A stretch of DNA of 64,000 nt, taken from contig JACKPU010000004.1 in the NCBI GenBank assembly GCA_024233285.1, positions 186,001-250,000 on the forward strand, in the 5' to 3' direction. The translations under genes and the position numbers were made by a program. Under the pieces are notes generated by a model that searched no databases, was not told where the DNA came from, and worked only from the letters and a program-made list of their open reading frames with translations. This DNA comes from Opitutaceae bacterium. GTDB taxonomy: Bacteria; Verrucomicrobiota; Verrucomicrobiia; Opitutales; Opitutaceae. How positions within the stretch are numbered: position 1 is the first letter of the stretch; the number at the start of each line of letters is the position of its first letter. Positions 1 through 9,629 of the stretch are shown piece by piece.

Positions 1-229
1 CGCGACCGATCAGCCGGTGCCCGTAAATATCCTGAAACGCATGGGCCAGCCCCCGGCCTTCGCCATGGGTGCCGCGGCCCATCGAATAGCCTTTGAGGCC
101 ACTGTCGGTGGCGATTTCCAGCAGGGGAAACTCCCAATTCATGTTGAACTGCTGGGGGGCCCGCCGGCGCGCGTAGAAGGCCCGGGGGTCGATTGAGATG
201 AGGCGGGTGGTGACGGAAGTGATTCGCAT
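1..229 (-). CDS. Enolase-superfamily (mandelate racemase/muconate lactonizing type) protein, N-terminal part
   Basis: The reverse strand reads from an ATG at 229 off the left edge, giving 76 codons that begin MRITSVTTRLISIDPRAF and include a WEFPLLEIATDSGLKGYS stretch. This is the typical beta-meander of the N-terminal capping domain of mandelate racemase/enolase-type sugar-acid dehydratases. The catalytic barrel lies outside the window, so substrate and metal ligands cannot be judged. A 12-bp palindrome sits just upstream and may be its operator. The galactonate-dehydratase-like enzyme elsewhere in this window makes a second sugar-acid dehydratase plausible. The family call is fairly secure; the function is open. 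Confidence 0.7.
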   Translation of the reverse strand, partial: MRITSVTTRLISIDPRAFYARRRAPQQFNMNWEFPLLEIATDSGLKGYSMGRGTHGEGRGLAHAFQDIYGHRLIGR

Positions 230-244
230 GTTTTGAGGTTATGC

Positions 245-256
245 TAAAACGTTTTA
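245..256. promoter_or_regulatory. Perfect palindrome TAAAACGTTTTA, candidate LacI-family operator
   Basis: A 12-bp perfect palindrome with a central CpG lies 16 bases upstream of the minus-strand enolase-family gene. LacI/GalR-family operators are typically palindromes around a central CG, and sugar-acid dehydratase genes are often under such control. That this one is bound by a LacI-type regulator is inference. The rest of 257-344 shows no further feature. Confidence 0.4.
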
Positions 257-344
257 TTGTATTGGGTCCGTCAACCGATTTATCATGCAAACAGGAAATT
301 TGTTTTTCGGCATGGTGCATGCGGAACGGGTAGGGAGGGGTGGT

Positions 345-443
345 TTGACAAAAATACGCCTAAAAGAGTTCGTTGAGATTGCGGAGAAACGTGAGGAGCC
401 GTTCAGTGCGATATACGCACGTTTTCGCATTCAGTTTTCTTGA
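345..443 (+). pseudogene. Partial duplicate of the transposase N-terminus
   Basis: Reading from TTG at 345 to TGA at 441 gives a 32-residue peptide containing EFVEIAEKREEPFSAIYARF. It matches the N-terminal segment EFVELAEKREMAFNELCARF of the adjacent transposase-like protein, after which it stops. It is best read as a truncated, diverged tandem copy of the transposase start, left by an insertion or duplication at this site. The region has no independent sign of function. Confidence 0.55.
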
Positions 444-1672
444 CAATCGGCTCTACTCAGGAGAGGTCCGGAATCGTGTGGCGCGAATTTGTAGAGCTGG
501 CTGAAAAACGCGAAATGGCTTTTAACGAGCTGTGCGCGCGCTTCGGCGTCAGCCGAAAAACCGGCTACAAATGGCTGAATCGATTTCGCGAGCGGGGGGT
601 TTCCGGCCTGCAGGAACAAAGCCGCCGCCCCAAGTCGAGCCCGCGGCGAACACCGGAGGAAATCGCGCGCCAGGTTCTGACGCTGCGGCGTGAGCATCCG
701 GATTGGAGTGCGCAGCGCATCGCGACCGAACTAAAGGCGCGGGGCGTCTCGCATCTGCCGGCACCGAGCACGATTGATTTGATTTTGCGCCGGCATCGCG
801 AGGCGGCCATCGTGCAAACAGCGATCTTGGGCGCCGGGGCGGATGCGTTGCGATTCGAGCCCAATTTCCGTTGGGTTTTGCGGCAAGGCGAGCCGATCAA
901 GTTGGATGACGGCCGTATGGTGATGCCGGTGCTGTTGTTGGATGAAACCACGAACTTTGTGCTCGGGGCCACGCTGGGCCCGGCCGCGGGCAAAGCCGAC
1001 TGGCTTTTGCAATTTGTGGAGGCACTGTTGCGGCGTCATGGCATGCCGTGGCGTTTCGCGGTGCAGGATGGTGCGGCAGGAGGACGGGGCATGCATCCGC
1101 ATTCTGAACTCACGGTTTGGTTGATGCGTCACGGGGTGGCGGTTGATTTTGTGCCCGCGGAAGGGGCGACCGAGTCCGAAGCCCGGCGCAATCTATCCGC
1201 GCGGCTGGCCGCATTGCCGTCTTACCAGCGCGCGCCTTTGGAAGAGCGCAAGCTGCCGGCGGATATGCTCGCACCGTTTTACCGGCAGACGAACCTGTCC
1301 GAAGCGCAAGCGGCGGGCTTGCTCGCCCAATGGCGCGAGCAGCACAATTTTGGCGGCAGGCACGAGGCCATGCAGAAGCGCAGTCCGATTTCGGTTTACC
1401 GTCCGAGTATTCGTCCGCTGCCCGATTCGTTGCCCGAGGTAATTTATGCCGTGGATGCCGCCGTGCGATTGGTTTCGGAGAAGGGCATTCTGACGTATCA
1501 ACGTCGGTTGATTCACATAGGGCGCGCGTTTGCCGGGCTTGAGATCGAGATCAAACCGACCACGGAAGCGGAGCATTTTGTGGCGGTGTTTGCCGGGCAA
1601 GTGCTGGGTGTATTCGATCTGGCTGTGGCCGAGATGGACGAGACCACGTCGTTGCCCTTGAGCAGAATCTGA
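440..1672 (+). CDS. IS481-family transposase-like protein, probably catalytically dead
   Basis: The 410-residue product starts at TTG 440; a later start is possible. Residues about 15-120 form the two helix-turn-helix modules typical of IS481 transposases (FGVSRKTGYKWLNRF, then the IATELKARG region). The C-terminal half aligns by eye to the integrase core (HSELTVWLMRHGV, then an HNFGGRHEAM.KRSPISVYRPS block). The first catalytic Asp, normally in a WQMDFKG-like motif, is absent: the equivalent stretch is RWVLRQGEPIK. The second is QDGA instead of DNG. The gene is nonetheless open throughout. It could be a decayed insertion sequence or a domesticated DNA-binding protein. Confidence 0.65.
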   Translation: MTIGSTQERSGIVWREFVELAEKREMAFNELCARFGVSRKTGYKWLNRFRERGVSGLQEQSRRPKSSPRRTPEEIARQVLTLRREHPDWSAQRIATELKARGVSHLPAPSTIDLILRRHREAAIVQTAILGAGADALRFEPNFRWVLRQGEPIKLDDGRMVMPVLLLDETTNFVLGATLGPAAGKADWLLQFVEALLRRHGMPWRFAVQDGAAGGRGMHPHSELTVWLMRHGVAVDFVPAEGATESEARRNLSARLAALPSYQRAPLEERKLPADMLAPFYRQTNLSEAQAAGLLAQWREQHNFGGRHEAMQKRSPISVYRPSIRPLPDSLPEVIYAVDAAVRLVSEKGILTYQRRLIHIGRAFAGLEIEIKPTTEAEHFVAVFAGQVLGVFDLAVAEMDETTSLPLSRI

Positions 1673-1713
1673 CGGGCGGACTCCGCGTGGTTCCCGGCCT
1701 TTGACGATTGTCA
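441..1713 (+). mobile_element. Possible remnant insertion sequence (IS481-like) with short inverted ends
   Basis: TGACAATCG at 441-449 and its inverse CGATTGTCA at 1705-1713 flank the transposase-like gene. Nine bases is short for terminal repeats, and the left copy overlaps the start codon, so this may be coincidence. No target-site duplication is evident. The element is proposed only because the gene family is that of insertion sequences. Confidence 0.25.
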
Positions 1714-1938
1714 CCGGAACGTCACTTCCGGGCCATGGATATGTAACCTATCTATTTATTAATATAACCCCGTTATGAAGGAAGATTAATTCGTTTAAAA
1801 TAGGTAAGTATATTTTAATTAACATTATACATAACAATAAATCTTGTCAACAGGGGGAAATCATCGAATTGACATGGGAAGAAAATCATTTTTCTATCCT
1901 TCCGCAGTCAGTTACCCCTCATCCAACCCCTTACTGCC
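1673..1938. other. AT-rich upstream region of the first TonB receptor gene
   Basis: Positions about 1740-1900 are markedly AT-rich (runs such as TATTTATTAATATAA and TTTTAATTAACATTATAC) within an otherwise GC-rich neighbourhood. The segment separates the transposase-like gene from the receptor and presumably holds the receptor promoter. No palindromic operator or convincing -35/-10 pair can be singled out. Confidence 0.4.
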
Positions 1939-4718
1939 ATGCATACCTCAACGCGTAGGATTCTCGGGGCATTTTGTGCCCTTTTGATTGTTTGCAACTT
2001 TGCCGCCGCGGCATCCATCACGGGTCGTGTGCGCGATGCCAACACCGGGTCCAATCTTTTGGGGGCCACGGTGCGTATCTTGGAAAACGGCCGCAGCACC
2101 GCATCTGGTTCTGCCGGTGAATTTCTGTTCAGCGATATTCCTGACGGCGACTACACGCTTGTGGTGTCGTATCTCGGGTATGACGACCAAAAGGCCACGG
2201 TGACGGTTACCGCCGACCAATCCGCACGGGTCGATATTTCGGTGGGTGAAGATATCGTGCGAATGGAGGGCTTCGTCGTGGAAGGCACGCGCGAAGGGCA
2301 GGCCCGTGCGCTGCAGCAGAAACGCGCCGCCGCCAATATCATGGATGCGGTTTCAGCGGACGCGGTGGGCAAATTTCCTGATGGCAACGCGGCCGAGGCG
2401 CTGCGCCGCGTGCCGGGCGTGTCGCTCGAAATCGACCAAAGCGAGGGTCGCTTTGTCGTGATTCGCGGGATCGACGCCCAACTCAACAACGTGACGCTCA
2501 ACGGCCAGATGGTTGGTTCGCCGGCCGAGCAGGGGCGCCGCGGTTTGTCGATGGACTCCGTTCCGGCTGATCTCATCGCCCGGCTGGAGGTGACGAAGGC
2601 CGTGACACCGGACATGGACGGCAATGCCATCGGCGGCTCGGTCAACATCGTGACGCAGAGTGTTTTTGATCGTCCCGATGGTTTTCTCTTCGGCTCGTTG
2701 AGCAAAGGCTACGGCAATTTTAATGAGAAGTGGGGCTGGGAGGGCGCTTCGGCGACCTTCGGGCGATTGCTCGACAAGGAAGGCACTTGGGGCCTGACCC
2801 TTGGCGGCAGTTATTCGGCCCGCAACTATGCTTCGCAGACGTCCGATGCCGTGGATTGGGCGCTGCACAACGGTTACTATGTGCCGGAATCGCAGGAGTC
2901 GTTTGACTACGACATTGAGCGCGAGCGCATCGGTTTGAATCTTGCGCTGGAGCATCGTGCCAAGAGCGGGCATCAGATTTTCTTCCGGGCCAATTACAAC
3001 ACGTTCGAGGATGAGGAAGGCCGGCAGAAAAACGGCTTCAACTTTGCGCGGGGCACCCTAAGCAACCAGACGGCCAACTCGGGCACTTTCAGCCAGGGGC
3101 GTTCGACGAAGGAGTTTCGCGATTACTACCAGAAGCACTTGATCGACGCTTATATTCTCGGCGGCAAACACCCGCTGGCCGGCGGCGATTATCAGTTTAT
3201 TTGGGAAGCGAGCCGTTCCACGGGCGAGCGCGACACCCCGCGGCGCGTGGACTGGGAGTTTCGCCCTCGGGCAGCGCCTTCCCCAATAGCTACGTGCTGG
3301 GGATCCGATTCCGGTCGTTACGCCCAACGCGGCCTTCTACGATACCAGCAAGTATCCTTTCCGCCGGGCCCGTTTCCGCACCGACATTGAAAACGAGCAC
3401 ATTACCTCGGCGCAGGCTGACCTGAAACACGACATGGAGTTTGGCACCAAGGCGGGCTTCTGGAAAGTCGGCGTCAAGGGGGTCGAGAGCAAGAAGCATC
3501 AGGACCGCGAGAATGCCAACTACACCTCTTCGGCCTTTACCTTGGCCGAGCCCGGTCTGGCCGGGGCGGAGCCCGAAGGCTACATGGAAGGGCGCTACCG
3601 CTACGGCCCCACGATCAACCTCGGGGCCCTGCAGGAGTTCTTCCGGGATAATCCCTCCCTCTTTGCCTACGACGCGGGCAGCTCCAACAGCAACTCGAAG
3701 GACGCGGACTATGATGCCAAGGAAACGGTCTATTCCACCTACGGCATGGCCAGCGTTGACCTGAGCGACCGCGTGACCCTGCTGGCGGCGCGCGCGTCGA
3801 GCGCACCGAGTCAACCTACTCGGCCTTGAGAACCGCAACGGCACCTATGCGCCCATCAGCGTGTCCCACGATTACACCGGAGTTTTTGCCCGGCGTTCAC
3901 ATGACATGGCGTCTGACGGATCATACCGCCCTGCGCGCGGCCTGGACCAACACCTACGGCGGTCGCCAGCTATAGCGACTTGGCGCCGCGCAACTCCATT
4001 GATGATGTGGATCTCGGCGGCGGCGACTACTAAGGCAGCATCTCGTCGGGCAACCCGAACCTCAAGCCCTACGAGTCGATGAACTTCGACGCCTCCTTCG
4101 AGTATTACCTGAAAAACGCGGGCATCGTTTCCGTCGGCATTTTCCACAAGAACATCGACAACCCCGTCTATCGCAACTCCTACACGCTGCGCAACACGGT
4201 TTACGAAGGCCGCACCTACTGCGGTTCGACGTATCCCGGCCGGAAAACGCGGACACCGGCCGCGTGACCGGCGTCGAGTTCAACTGGCAGCAGTTCTTCA
4301 CCTTTTCCTGCCGTCGCCCTTGATGGCATCGGCGTGAACTTCAACTACACCATTGTTGATTCTTCCGCCACCATCTTCGGCCGCCTGAGAAACTGCCCTT
4401 CTTCAAGCAGTCCGACGAGATCGGCAACATCGCCCTGATCTACGAGAAATACGGCATCCAGTTCCGCGTGGCCTACTCCTTCAACAGCGCTTATCTGGAT
4501 TCCGTGGGAGCCAACCCGGACGAGGACACCTACGTGGACAGCCGCAACACGCTGGACACGAAGATCACCTACCGGCTCACGCCCCACATCAGTGTGTTCG
4601 GCGAGTTCACCAACATCACTGAACAGCCCCTGCGCAACTACTTCGGGATCCCGTCGCGCCCAACGGCTACGAGATCTATTCGTGGAACGCCAACTTCGGC
4701 ATTAACTGGAGCCTCTAA
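1939..4718 (+). pseudogene. TonB-dependent outer-membrane receptor with carboxypeptidase-regulatory domain, multiply frameshifted
   Basis: The intact first 440 codons (1939-3256) show a signal peptide, a carboxypeptidase-regulatory-like domain (ITGRVRDANTGSNLLGATVR), a plug domain (DAVGKFPDGNAAEALRRVPG) and early barrel strands. From about 3256 on, the barrel sequence continues but hops between reading frames at least nine times, for example near 3260, 3300, 3790, 3830, 3880, 3965, 4240, 4305, 4385 and 4655. There is also an in-frame TAA at 4031. It ends with a normal receptor terminus (NANFGINWSL) at 4716. Conserved barrel motifs such as NPNLKPYESMNFDASFEYY survive, so the indels are recent or are sequencing errors. 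A functional receptor would import an oligosaccharide across the outer membrane. Confidence 0.8.
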
Positions 4719-4739
4719 ACTGCAGGAACCCACCATGCC

Positions 4740-6305
4740 ATGCCGCCGCCGTCCCTCCCCGGTTCGCTGAGCCGTCGCACTTTTGTGGCGGCCGGCGTGT
4801 CGGCGGCGGCGTATGCGTTGCTGGCGCGGCCGGCCTGGCGATGCTGCCGGGGCCGCGATTCTCGGCCAATCCGTTCAGCCTGGGCATCGCATCGGGCGAT
4901 CCGGCCCCGGACGGCTTTGTTTTATGGACACGCCTGGCCCGCGACCGCTGGACCTCGACGGGGCATGGGCCCCGAATCCGTGCCGGTGCACTGGATGGTG
5001 GCGGAGGACGAATCGTTTAAACGCATTGTGCAACAGGGCACTGCACTGGCGGAATCTGCTTGGGCGCACTCTGTGCATGTCGAGGTCGCGGGGCTGAAGC
5101 CGGACCGTTGGTATTGGTATCGATTTACCGCGGGCGGTGCGACCAGTCCGGTCGGGCGCACGCGCACGTTTCCCGCGCCGGGTGCACTGCCGGCCAAGCT
5201 GAGTTTTGCCTTCGCCTCCTGCCAGAAATACGAAGTGGGCTACTATACCGCTTACGAGCACATGGCCCGCGAGGACCTCGATCTCGTCGTGCACTTGGGC
5301 GATTACATCTACGAGAAAGGTGACTCCAAATCGGAGGCGGTGCGACCGCATGGTCAGGCCGAGGTGCTCGAACTCGATGATTATCGCAAGCGCTACGCCA
5401 TCTACAAAAGCGACCCGGCTTTGCAGGCGATGCACGCGGCGGCGCCCTGGGTCGTTACGTGGGACGATCACGAGGTGAACAACAACTACGCGGGCGCGGT
5501 CAGCGAAGATCCAACGGTGGATCGCGCGGCGTTTTTGCGTCGTCGGGCCGCGGGTTACCGGGCGTATTACGAACATCTACCGTTGCGGCGTTCGGCCTTG
5601 CCCGCCGGGCCCGACATGCTGCTTTACCGTCGGCTGGAGTTCGGTCGGCTGGCGTCGTTCAACGTGCTCGACACACGCCAGTATCGCACGGATCAGCCGC
5701 TGGGTGACGGGTTCCAACCGCCTTCGCCGGTGCTGCTCGATCCGCACGGCACCATCCTCGGTGAACAGCAGCGCAAGTGGTTGCTTGACGGGCTCGATCA
5801 TTCCCCAGCCACATGGAACGTGCTGGCGCAGCAGGTCATGATGGCGCGCAACGAAGAGGTGCCCGGTGCGGAGCGCGCCTACCACATGGACAAGTGGACG
5901 GGCTACGAATACGAGCGCCAGGCGGTGTTGCGACACCTGCGCGAGCGCGCCATCGCCAACCCCGTGGTCATCACTGGTGATATCCACACCAACTGGGCGA
6001 ACGAACTGGGGCCCGATGCGGATCGCCCGGACGATGCGGCCGTGGCGGTGGAGTTTGTCGGCACCTCGATTTCCTCGGGCGGCGACGAGGCCAAGCCCGG
6101 CTTGGATGCCGCCGTCGTGCGGGCGGAAAACCCGTGGGTCAAATTTTTCAACGACGAACGCGGATACGTGCGCTGCGAGGTCACCCCCGAAGCGTGGCGC
6201 GCGGATTACCGCACGGTCGCTTATGTGAGCCGGCCCGGCGCGCCCGTGCGCACAGCCGCTTCGTTTGTCGTCAACTCCGGGCGCCCCATCCTTGAGCCTG
6301 CCTGA
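4740..6305 (+). CDS. phoD: PhoD-type alkaline phosphatase/phosphodiesterase
   Basis: The product is a secreted metallophosphoesterase of the PhoD family. The N-terminus carries a Tat signal (SRRTFVAAG), fitting export of a folded metalloenzyme. Diagnostic motifs are ASCQKYEVGYYTAYEHM, HLGDYIYEKGD, WVVTWDDHEVNNNYAG and VITGDIHTNWANEL, supplying the Asp and His metal ligands. The family releases phosphate from phosphodiesters and monoesters in the periplasm or outside the cell. Residues about 30-80 look wrong: the expected NPFSLGIASGDPAPDGFVLW is encoded in another frame at 4867-4926 and the frame is restored near 4970. The same indel cluster that breaks the preceding receptor therefore extends into this gene. 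Confidence 0.85.
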   Translation: MPPPSLPGSLSRRTFVAAGVSAAAYALLARPAWRCCRGRDSRPIRSAWASHRAIRPRTALFYGHAWPATAGPRRGMGPESVPVHWMVAEDESFKRIVQQGTALAESAWAHSVHVEVAGLKPDRWYWYRFTAGGATSPVGRTRTFPAPGALPAKLSFAFASCQKYEVGYYTAYEHMAREDLDLVVHLGDYIYEKGDSKSEAVRPHGQAEVLELDDYRKRYAIYKSDPALQAMHAAAPWVVTWDDHEVNNNYAGAVSEDPTVDRAAFLRRRAAGYRAYYEHLPLRRSALPAGPDMLLYRRLEFGRLASFNVLDTRQYRTDQPLGDGFQPPSPVLLDPHGTILGEQQRKWLLDGLDHSPATWNVLAQQVMMARNEEVPGAERAYHMDKWTGYEYERQAVLRHLRERAIANPVVITGDIHTNWANELGPDADRPDDAAVAVEFVGTSISSGGDEAKPGLDAAVVRAENPWVKFFNDERGYVRCEVTPEAWRADYRTVAYVSRPGAPVRTAASFVVNSGRPILEPA

Positions 6306-6355
6306 AGGCAGGCCCAGGGTGTCGCGTCTTGGTTTTTAACTTCAATCATTACCCC

Positions 6356-7714
6356 ATGTTGCAAGGTCCATTTCTCTTTGGCGCATTGGCGCTGGGCATT
6401 CTTTTCATCGTGGTCGCGACCACGCGGTTCAAGGTGCATCCCTTTCTCGCACTCATCATCACCTCCTACGGGATGGGTTTGTGCAGCGGCCTGTCGCCGC
6501 AGGAAACGATCGCGGCGCTGACCGGTGGTTTCGGCAAGACGCTCAGCTACATCGGCATCGTCATCGCTTGCGGCTGCATCATCGGCATGGTGCTGGAGAA
6601 AAGCGGGTGCGCTTTGGTGATGGCCAACTTTGTGCTGCACCTGATCGGTCGCACTCGCGCGGTGCTGGCCATGTCGTGCACGGGAGCGATGGTATCGATC
6701 CCGGTGTTTTGCGATTCGGGCTACGTGATCCTGTCGCCGCTGGCGCGGTCGCTGGCGCGCACGACGAAGGAATCGTTGGCGACCTTCGTGGTGGCCCTGA
6801 GCATGGGTTTGTATGCGACGCACTGTTTGGTGCCGCCGACACCCGGGCCGATCGCGGCAGCGGGTGAGCTCGGGGCCGATATCGGCAAGGTCATCATGCT
6901 GGGTCTCGTCACCATGGTGCCGGTGATTGTGGCAACCTATGCGTATGCGCGGTTTGTCGGCCGGCGGATGTATGTTGACCCGGGTCGTGCGCAAGAGGAT
7001 GCAAGCACCGCGGCGGTGCGGGAGTCCGAGTCGCTGCCCGGACGGTTGGCGGCGTTTCTGCCGATTCTGTTTCCGGTGTTCTTGATTGCATTGAAGTCGA
7101 TTGCTGATTTGCCGTCGCATCCCTTGGGCGAGGGTTCGATCTACATGGTGCTGCTCATGATCGGTGACCCCAACACCGCGTTGCTGCTGGGGGTCATTCT
7201 TTCATGGTTCGTGGTGCGCCGGCACGGCCTTGAGGTGTTTGGTTCGTGGTGCTCAGACGGGTTGCGCGATGCCGGCACGATTATCTTGATCACGGCCGCA
7301 GGTGGGGCGCTGGGCGGAGTGCTGCGGGCCTCGCCATTGGCGGCCATGATCAGTGACAGTCTTTCCACGCTGGATCTCGGGCGTTTTAGCATCCTGCTGC
7401 CATTTGTCGTGGCGGCCGGGCTAAAAACATCGATTGGCTCCTCCACGGTGGCGATTATCACGACGTCGTCACTGGTTGCGCATTTATTGCCGTCGATGGG
7501 GCTGGCCACCGGGTCGGGGCCGGTGCTGGTCACTCTCGCCATCGCTTCCGGATCGATGGTCGTCTCGCATGTCAACGACAGCTACTTCTGGGTCGTCACG
7601 CAGATGTCCGGTCTGTCGGTCTCACAGGGCTATCGGCTGGTTACGATCGCGTCGGCGATTGCCGGCATCACCGGGATTATCGTCGTGTTGGGGCTGACTT
7701 TCCTGTTGGGTTAA
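6356..7714 (+). CDS. GntP-family gluconate/sugar-acid:H+ symporter
   Basis: This is a 452-residue integral membrane protein with about 12-14 hydrophobic segments, matching the GntP/DsdX permease family in length and motifs (GFGKTLSYIGIVIACGCIIG, CDSGYVILSPL, VPPTPGPIAAAGELGADIG). ATG 6356 is preferred over an upstream TTG because the hydrophobic N-terminus then begins at once. The family imports gluconate, galactonate-like acids, D-serine or fructuronate with protons. Its position next to glycerate kinase and a galactonate-type pathway suggests a sugar-acid or glycerate substrate. Specificity cannot be read from sequence. Confidence 0.9.
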   Translation: MLQGPFLFGALALGILFIVVATTRFKVHPFLALIITSYGMGLCSGLSPQETIAALTGGFGKTLSYIGIVIACGCIIGMVLEKSGCALVMANFVLHLIGRTRAVLAMSCTGAMVSIPVFCDSGYVILSPLARSLARTTKESLATFVVALSMGLYATHCLVPPTPGPIAAAGELGADIGKVIMLGLVTMVPVIVATYAYARFVGRRMYVDPGRAQEDASTAAVRESESLPGRLAAFLPILFPVFLIALKSIADLPSHPLGEGSIYMVLLMIGDPNTALLLGVILSWFVVRRHGLEVFGSWCSDGLRDAGTIILITAAGGALGGVLRASPLAAMISDSLSTLDLGRFSILLPFVVAAGLKTSIGSSTVAIITTSSLVAHLLPSMGLATGSGPVLVTLAIASGSMVVSHVNDSYFWVVTQMSGLSVSQGYRLVTIASAIAGITGIIVVLGLTFLLG

Positions 7715-7725
7715 AAGTTACCATT

Positions 7726-8448
7726 ATGAAAAACATCCATCGTTTGTTCTGGGTTTGTGCGCTTCTGATTGCGCTGCCCGTTTCGATTTTTGCCACCCCT
7801 GCCGCGGGGCTTTATCTCAAGGCGGAGGACTTCGATGTTGCCGCGCTCATTCCGCCCGCGCCGGAAGACTCGTCGCTGGCCACGGCGGCGGATCTGGTGA
7901 CCGTGCTCGAGGTGCAGAAACGGCGCACGCCGGAGCAGGTGGCCTTGGCGGCCTATTTTGCAAACGACTCTGTATTCCAATACGACGCGGTCATCGGCTC
8001 GTGGTTTACGGCGGTGAACCTGCCGCGCACGGCGGAGTTTTTTGAGCAGATCGAGGCGGACCGCTATGAAATCAGCACCAAGGGGAAGAAAGTATGGCAG
8101 CGCCCGCGGCCGCCTTTGCTCGATCCGCGCATTCATGCCTGCATCGATTTGCCCAAGAGCGGCGCCTACCCGAGCGGGCACTCGACGATGGCCTTTGTCT
8201 GGGCGGGACTGCTGGCCGAGATTTTTCCGGACAAGCGCGAGGCTTTGCGCGAGCGCGCGATGGTGGTGGCTTGGTCGCGCATCATTGGCGGCGTGCATTA
8301 TCCGACCGATATCACGGCCGGGCGGATGCTGGGCGATCGCTTGGTGCAGGAGTTTCTAAAGGTTCCGGCCTTGCGTGAAGCGTTGCAGGCCGTGAAGGGT
8401 GAGATCGCACGTGTGAGCGCGGTCGAGCACATTGATGCGATGCCGTAA
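7726..8448 (+). CDS. Class A non-specific acid phosphatase (PAP2 superfamily)
   Basis: The 240-residue protein has a Sec signal peptide (about 23 residues) and all three PAP2 phosphatase motifs: K-x6-RP (KKVWQRPRP), PSGH (SGAYPSGHSTMAF) and SR-x5-H-x3-D (WSRIIGGVHYPTD). Class A bacterial acid phosphatases (PhoN/PhoC type) share this size and periplasmic location and form a phosphohistidine intermediate. The gene starts 11 bases after the permease stop and ends 2 bases before glycerate kinase, so it is probably co-transcribed with them. It may dephosphorylate phosphorylated substrates before uptake; that role is inference. Confidence 0.9.
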   Translation: MKNIHRLFWVCALLIALPVSIFATPAAGLYLKAEDFDVAALIPPAPEDSSLATAADLVTVLEVQKRRTPEQVALAAYFANDSVFQYDAVIGSWFTAVNLPRTAEFFEQIEADRYEISTKGKKVWQRPRPPLLDPRIHACIDLPKSGAYPSGHSTMAFVWAGLLAEIFPDKREALRERAMVVAWSRIIGGVHYPTDITAGRMLGDRLVQEFLKVPALREALQAVKGEIARVSAVEHIDAMP

Positions 8449-8450
8449 TC

Positions 8451-9629
8451 ATGCGCGTCCTCCTGGCATTCGACAAATTCAAGGATTCGTTTTCCGCCCG
8501 TGAGGCGGGGCGGATTGTGGCCCGCGTGTTGCGTGAAGAGCACCCGGACTGGATAATCGAACTGGCCCCGATAACCGATGGCGGGGAGGGCTTTGCCAAT
8601 ATCCTGACCCACTCGGTGCGTGGGGAGCTGCGACAGGCTTCGGTGCATGGTCCGGGAGGAGAGATGCTTGTGGCGGAATACGGGATGGTGGATTTTGACC
8701 GGATTCCCGTCGATGCGCGGCGATATCTGGATCTTCCCACTGCCACGCAGTCCGGGGCAAGGATCGCCATCATCGAAATGGCCCTGGCGAGCGGGTTGGC
8801 CTTGCTGCACCCCGCGGATCGCGACCCATGGCACACTACGACGCTTGGGACGGGTGAGTTGATTCGCCGAGCCATGGAGGAAGGGGCTGCGGGCATCCTG
8901 CTTGGAGTGGGCGGCAGCGCGACCCACGACCTGGGGCTGGGGGCCTTGTCGGCATTGGGATTTGAATTTCAAACGGCGGAGGGGGCGAGAGTGGTTCCGC
9001 CAGTTCCCGCCACATGGAAGGATATTGTGACAGTGTCGGGAGCGATACTGCTCGGTTTGCCTCCACTGCGCATCGCCTGCGATGTTTCGAATCCATTGTT
9101 GGGGGAACATGGTGCGGCGGCGGTTTATGGTCCGCAAAAGGGGCTGCGGACTGATGATTTGGAAAGGGTGGAGTCGGAGAGCGCCCGGATGGGGGCACTG
9201 CTGACCCGTCATTGCGATCAAGAGGAGGCCTTGATGAACGAACCGGGGACCGGTGCGGCGGGTGGAATCGCCTTTGGATTGATGGCGGCGGCGGGAGCAC
9301 GGTTGTTGTCGGGCAGTGATTTGGTCGGGGCATGGTTGGCGTTGGAGAGCAAAATTAAGCAGGCGGATATCGTCATCACGGGCGAAGGACGCTTTGATGA
9401 GAGCTCCTTCTGCGGCAAGGGGCCCGGGACAGTGGTGGCTCAAGCTCTGGCCGGGCGGAAACAGGTGCATGTCTTTGCCGGAAAGATTGAAGCCGGGGAG
9501 CATGAGGGGGTAAAACTGCATGCGATCACCCCGGATGAGCTTACACCGCAACAGGCTTTGTTGAGCGGCCCGGAAAATCTGGAAGCCGCGGTGCGGCGGA
9601 TCTTCTCACCATCACCATTGATACGATGA
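8451..9629 (+). CDS. Glycerate kinase, type I (GarK/GlxK family)
   Basis: The 392 residues begin with the family signature MRVLLAFDKFKDSFSA and contain PITDGGEGFANIL, the GVGGSATHDLGLGALSALG nucleotide-binding region and ITGEGRFDESSFCGKGP near the C-terminus. Members phosphorylate D-glycerate to 2- or 3-phosphoglycerate, feeding lower glycolysis. In sugar-acid clusters the kinase usually handles glycerate made by tartronate semialdehyde reduction. The next gene starts within its stop codon (ATGA), implying translational coupling. The two D-2-hydroxyacid dehydrogenases downstream are possible partners. Confidence 0.92.
   Translation: MRVLLAFDKFKDSFSAREAGRIVARVLREEHPDWIIELAPITDGGEGFANILTHSVRGELRQASVHGPGGEMLVAEYGMVDFDRIPVDARRYLDLPTATQSGARIAIIEMALASGLALLHPADRDPWHTTTLGTGELIRRAMEEGAAGILLGVGGSATHDLGLGALSALGFEFQTAEGARVVPPVPATWKDIVTVSGAILLGLPPLRIACDVSNPLLGEHGAAAVYGPQKGLRTDDLERVESESARMGALLTRHCDQEEALMNEPGTGAAGGIAFGLMAAAGARLLSGSDLVGAWLALESKIKQADIVITGEGRFDESSFCGKGPGTVVAQALAGRKQVHVFAGKIEAGEHEGVKLHAITPDELTPQQALLSGPENLEAAVRRIFSPSPLIR

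Noticed and set aside
6221..7120. 299-codon minus-strand frame
   Set aside because: Antisense to phoD and the GntP permease; His/Arg/Gln-rich shadow composition.
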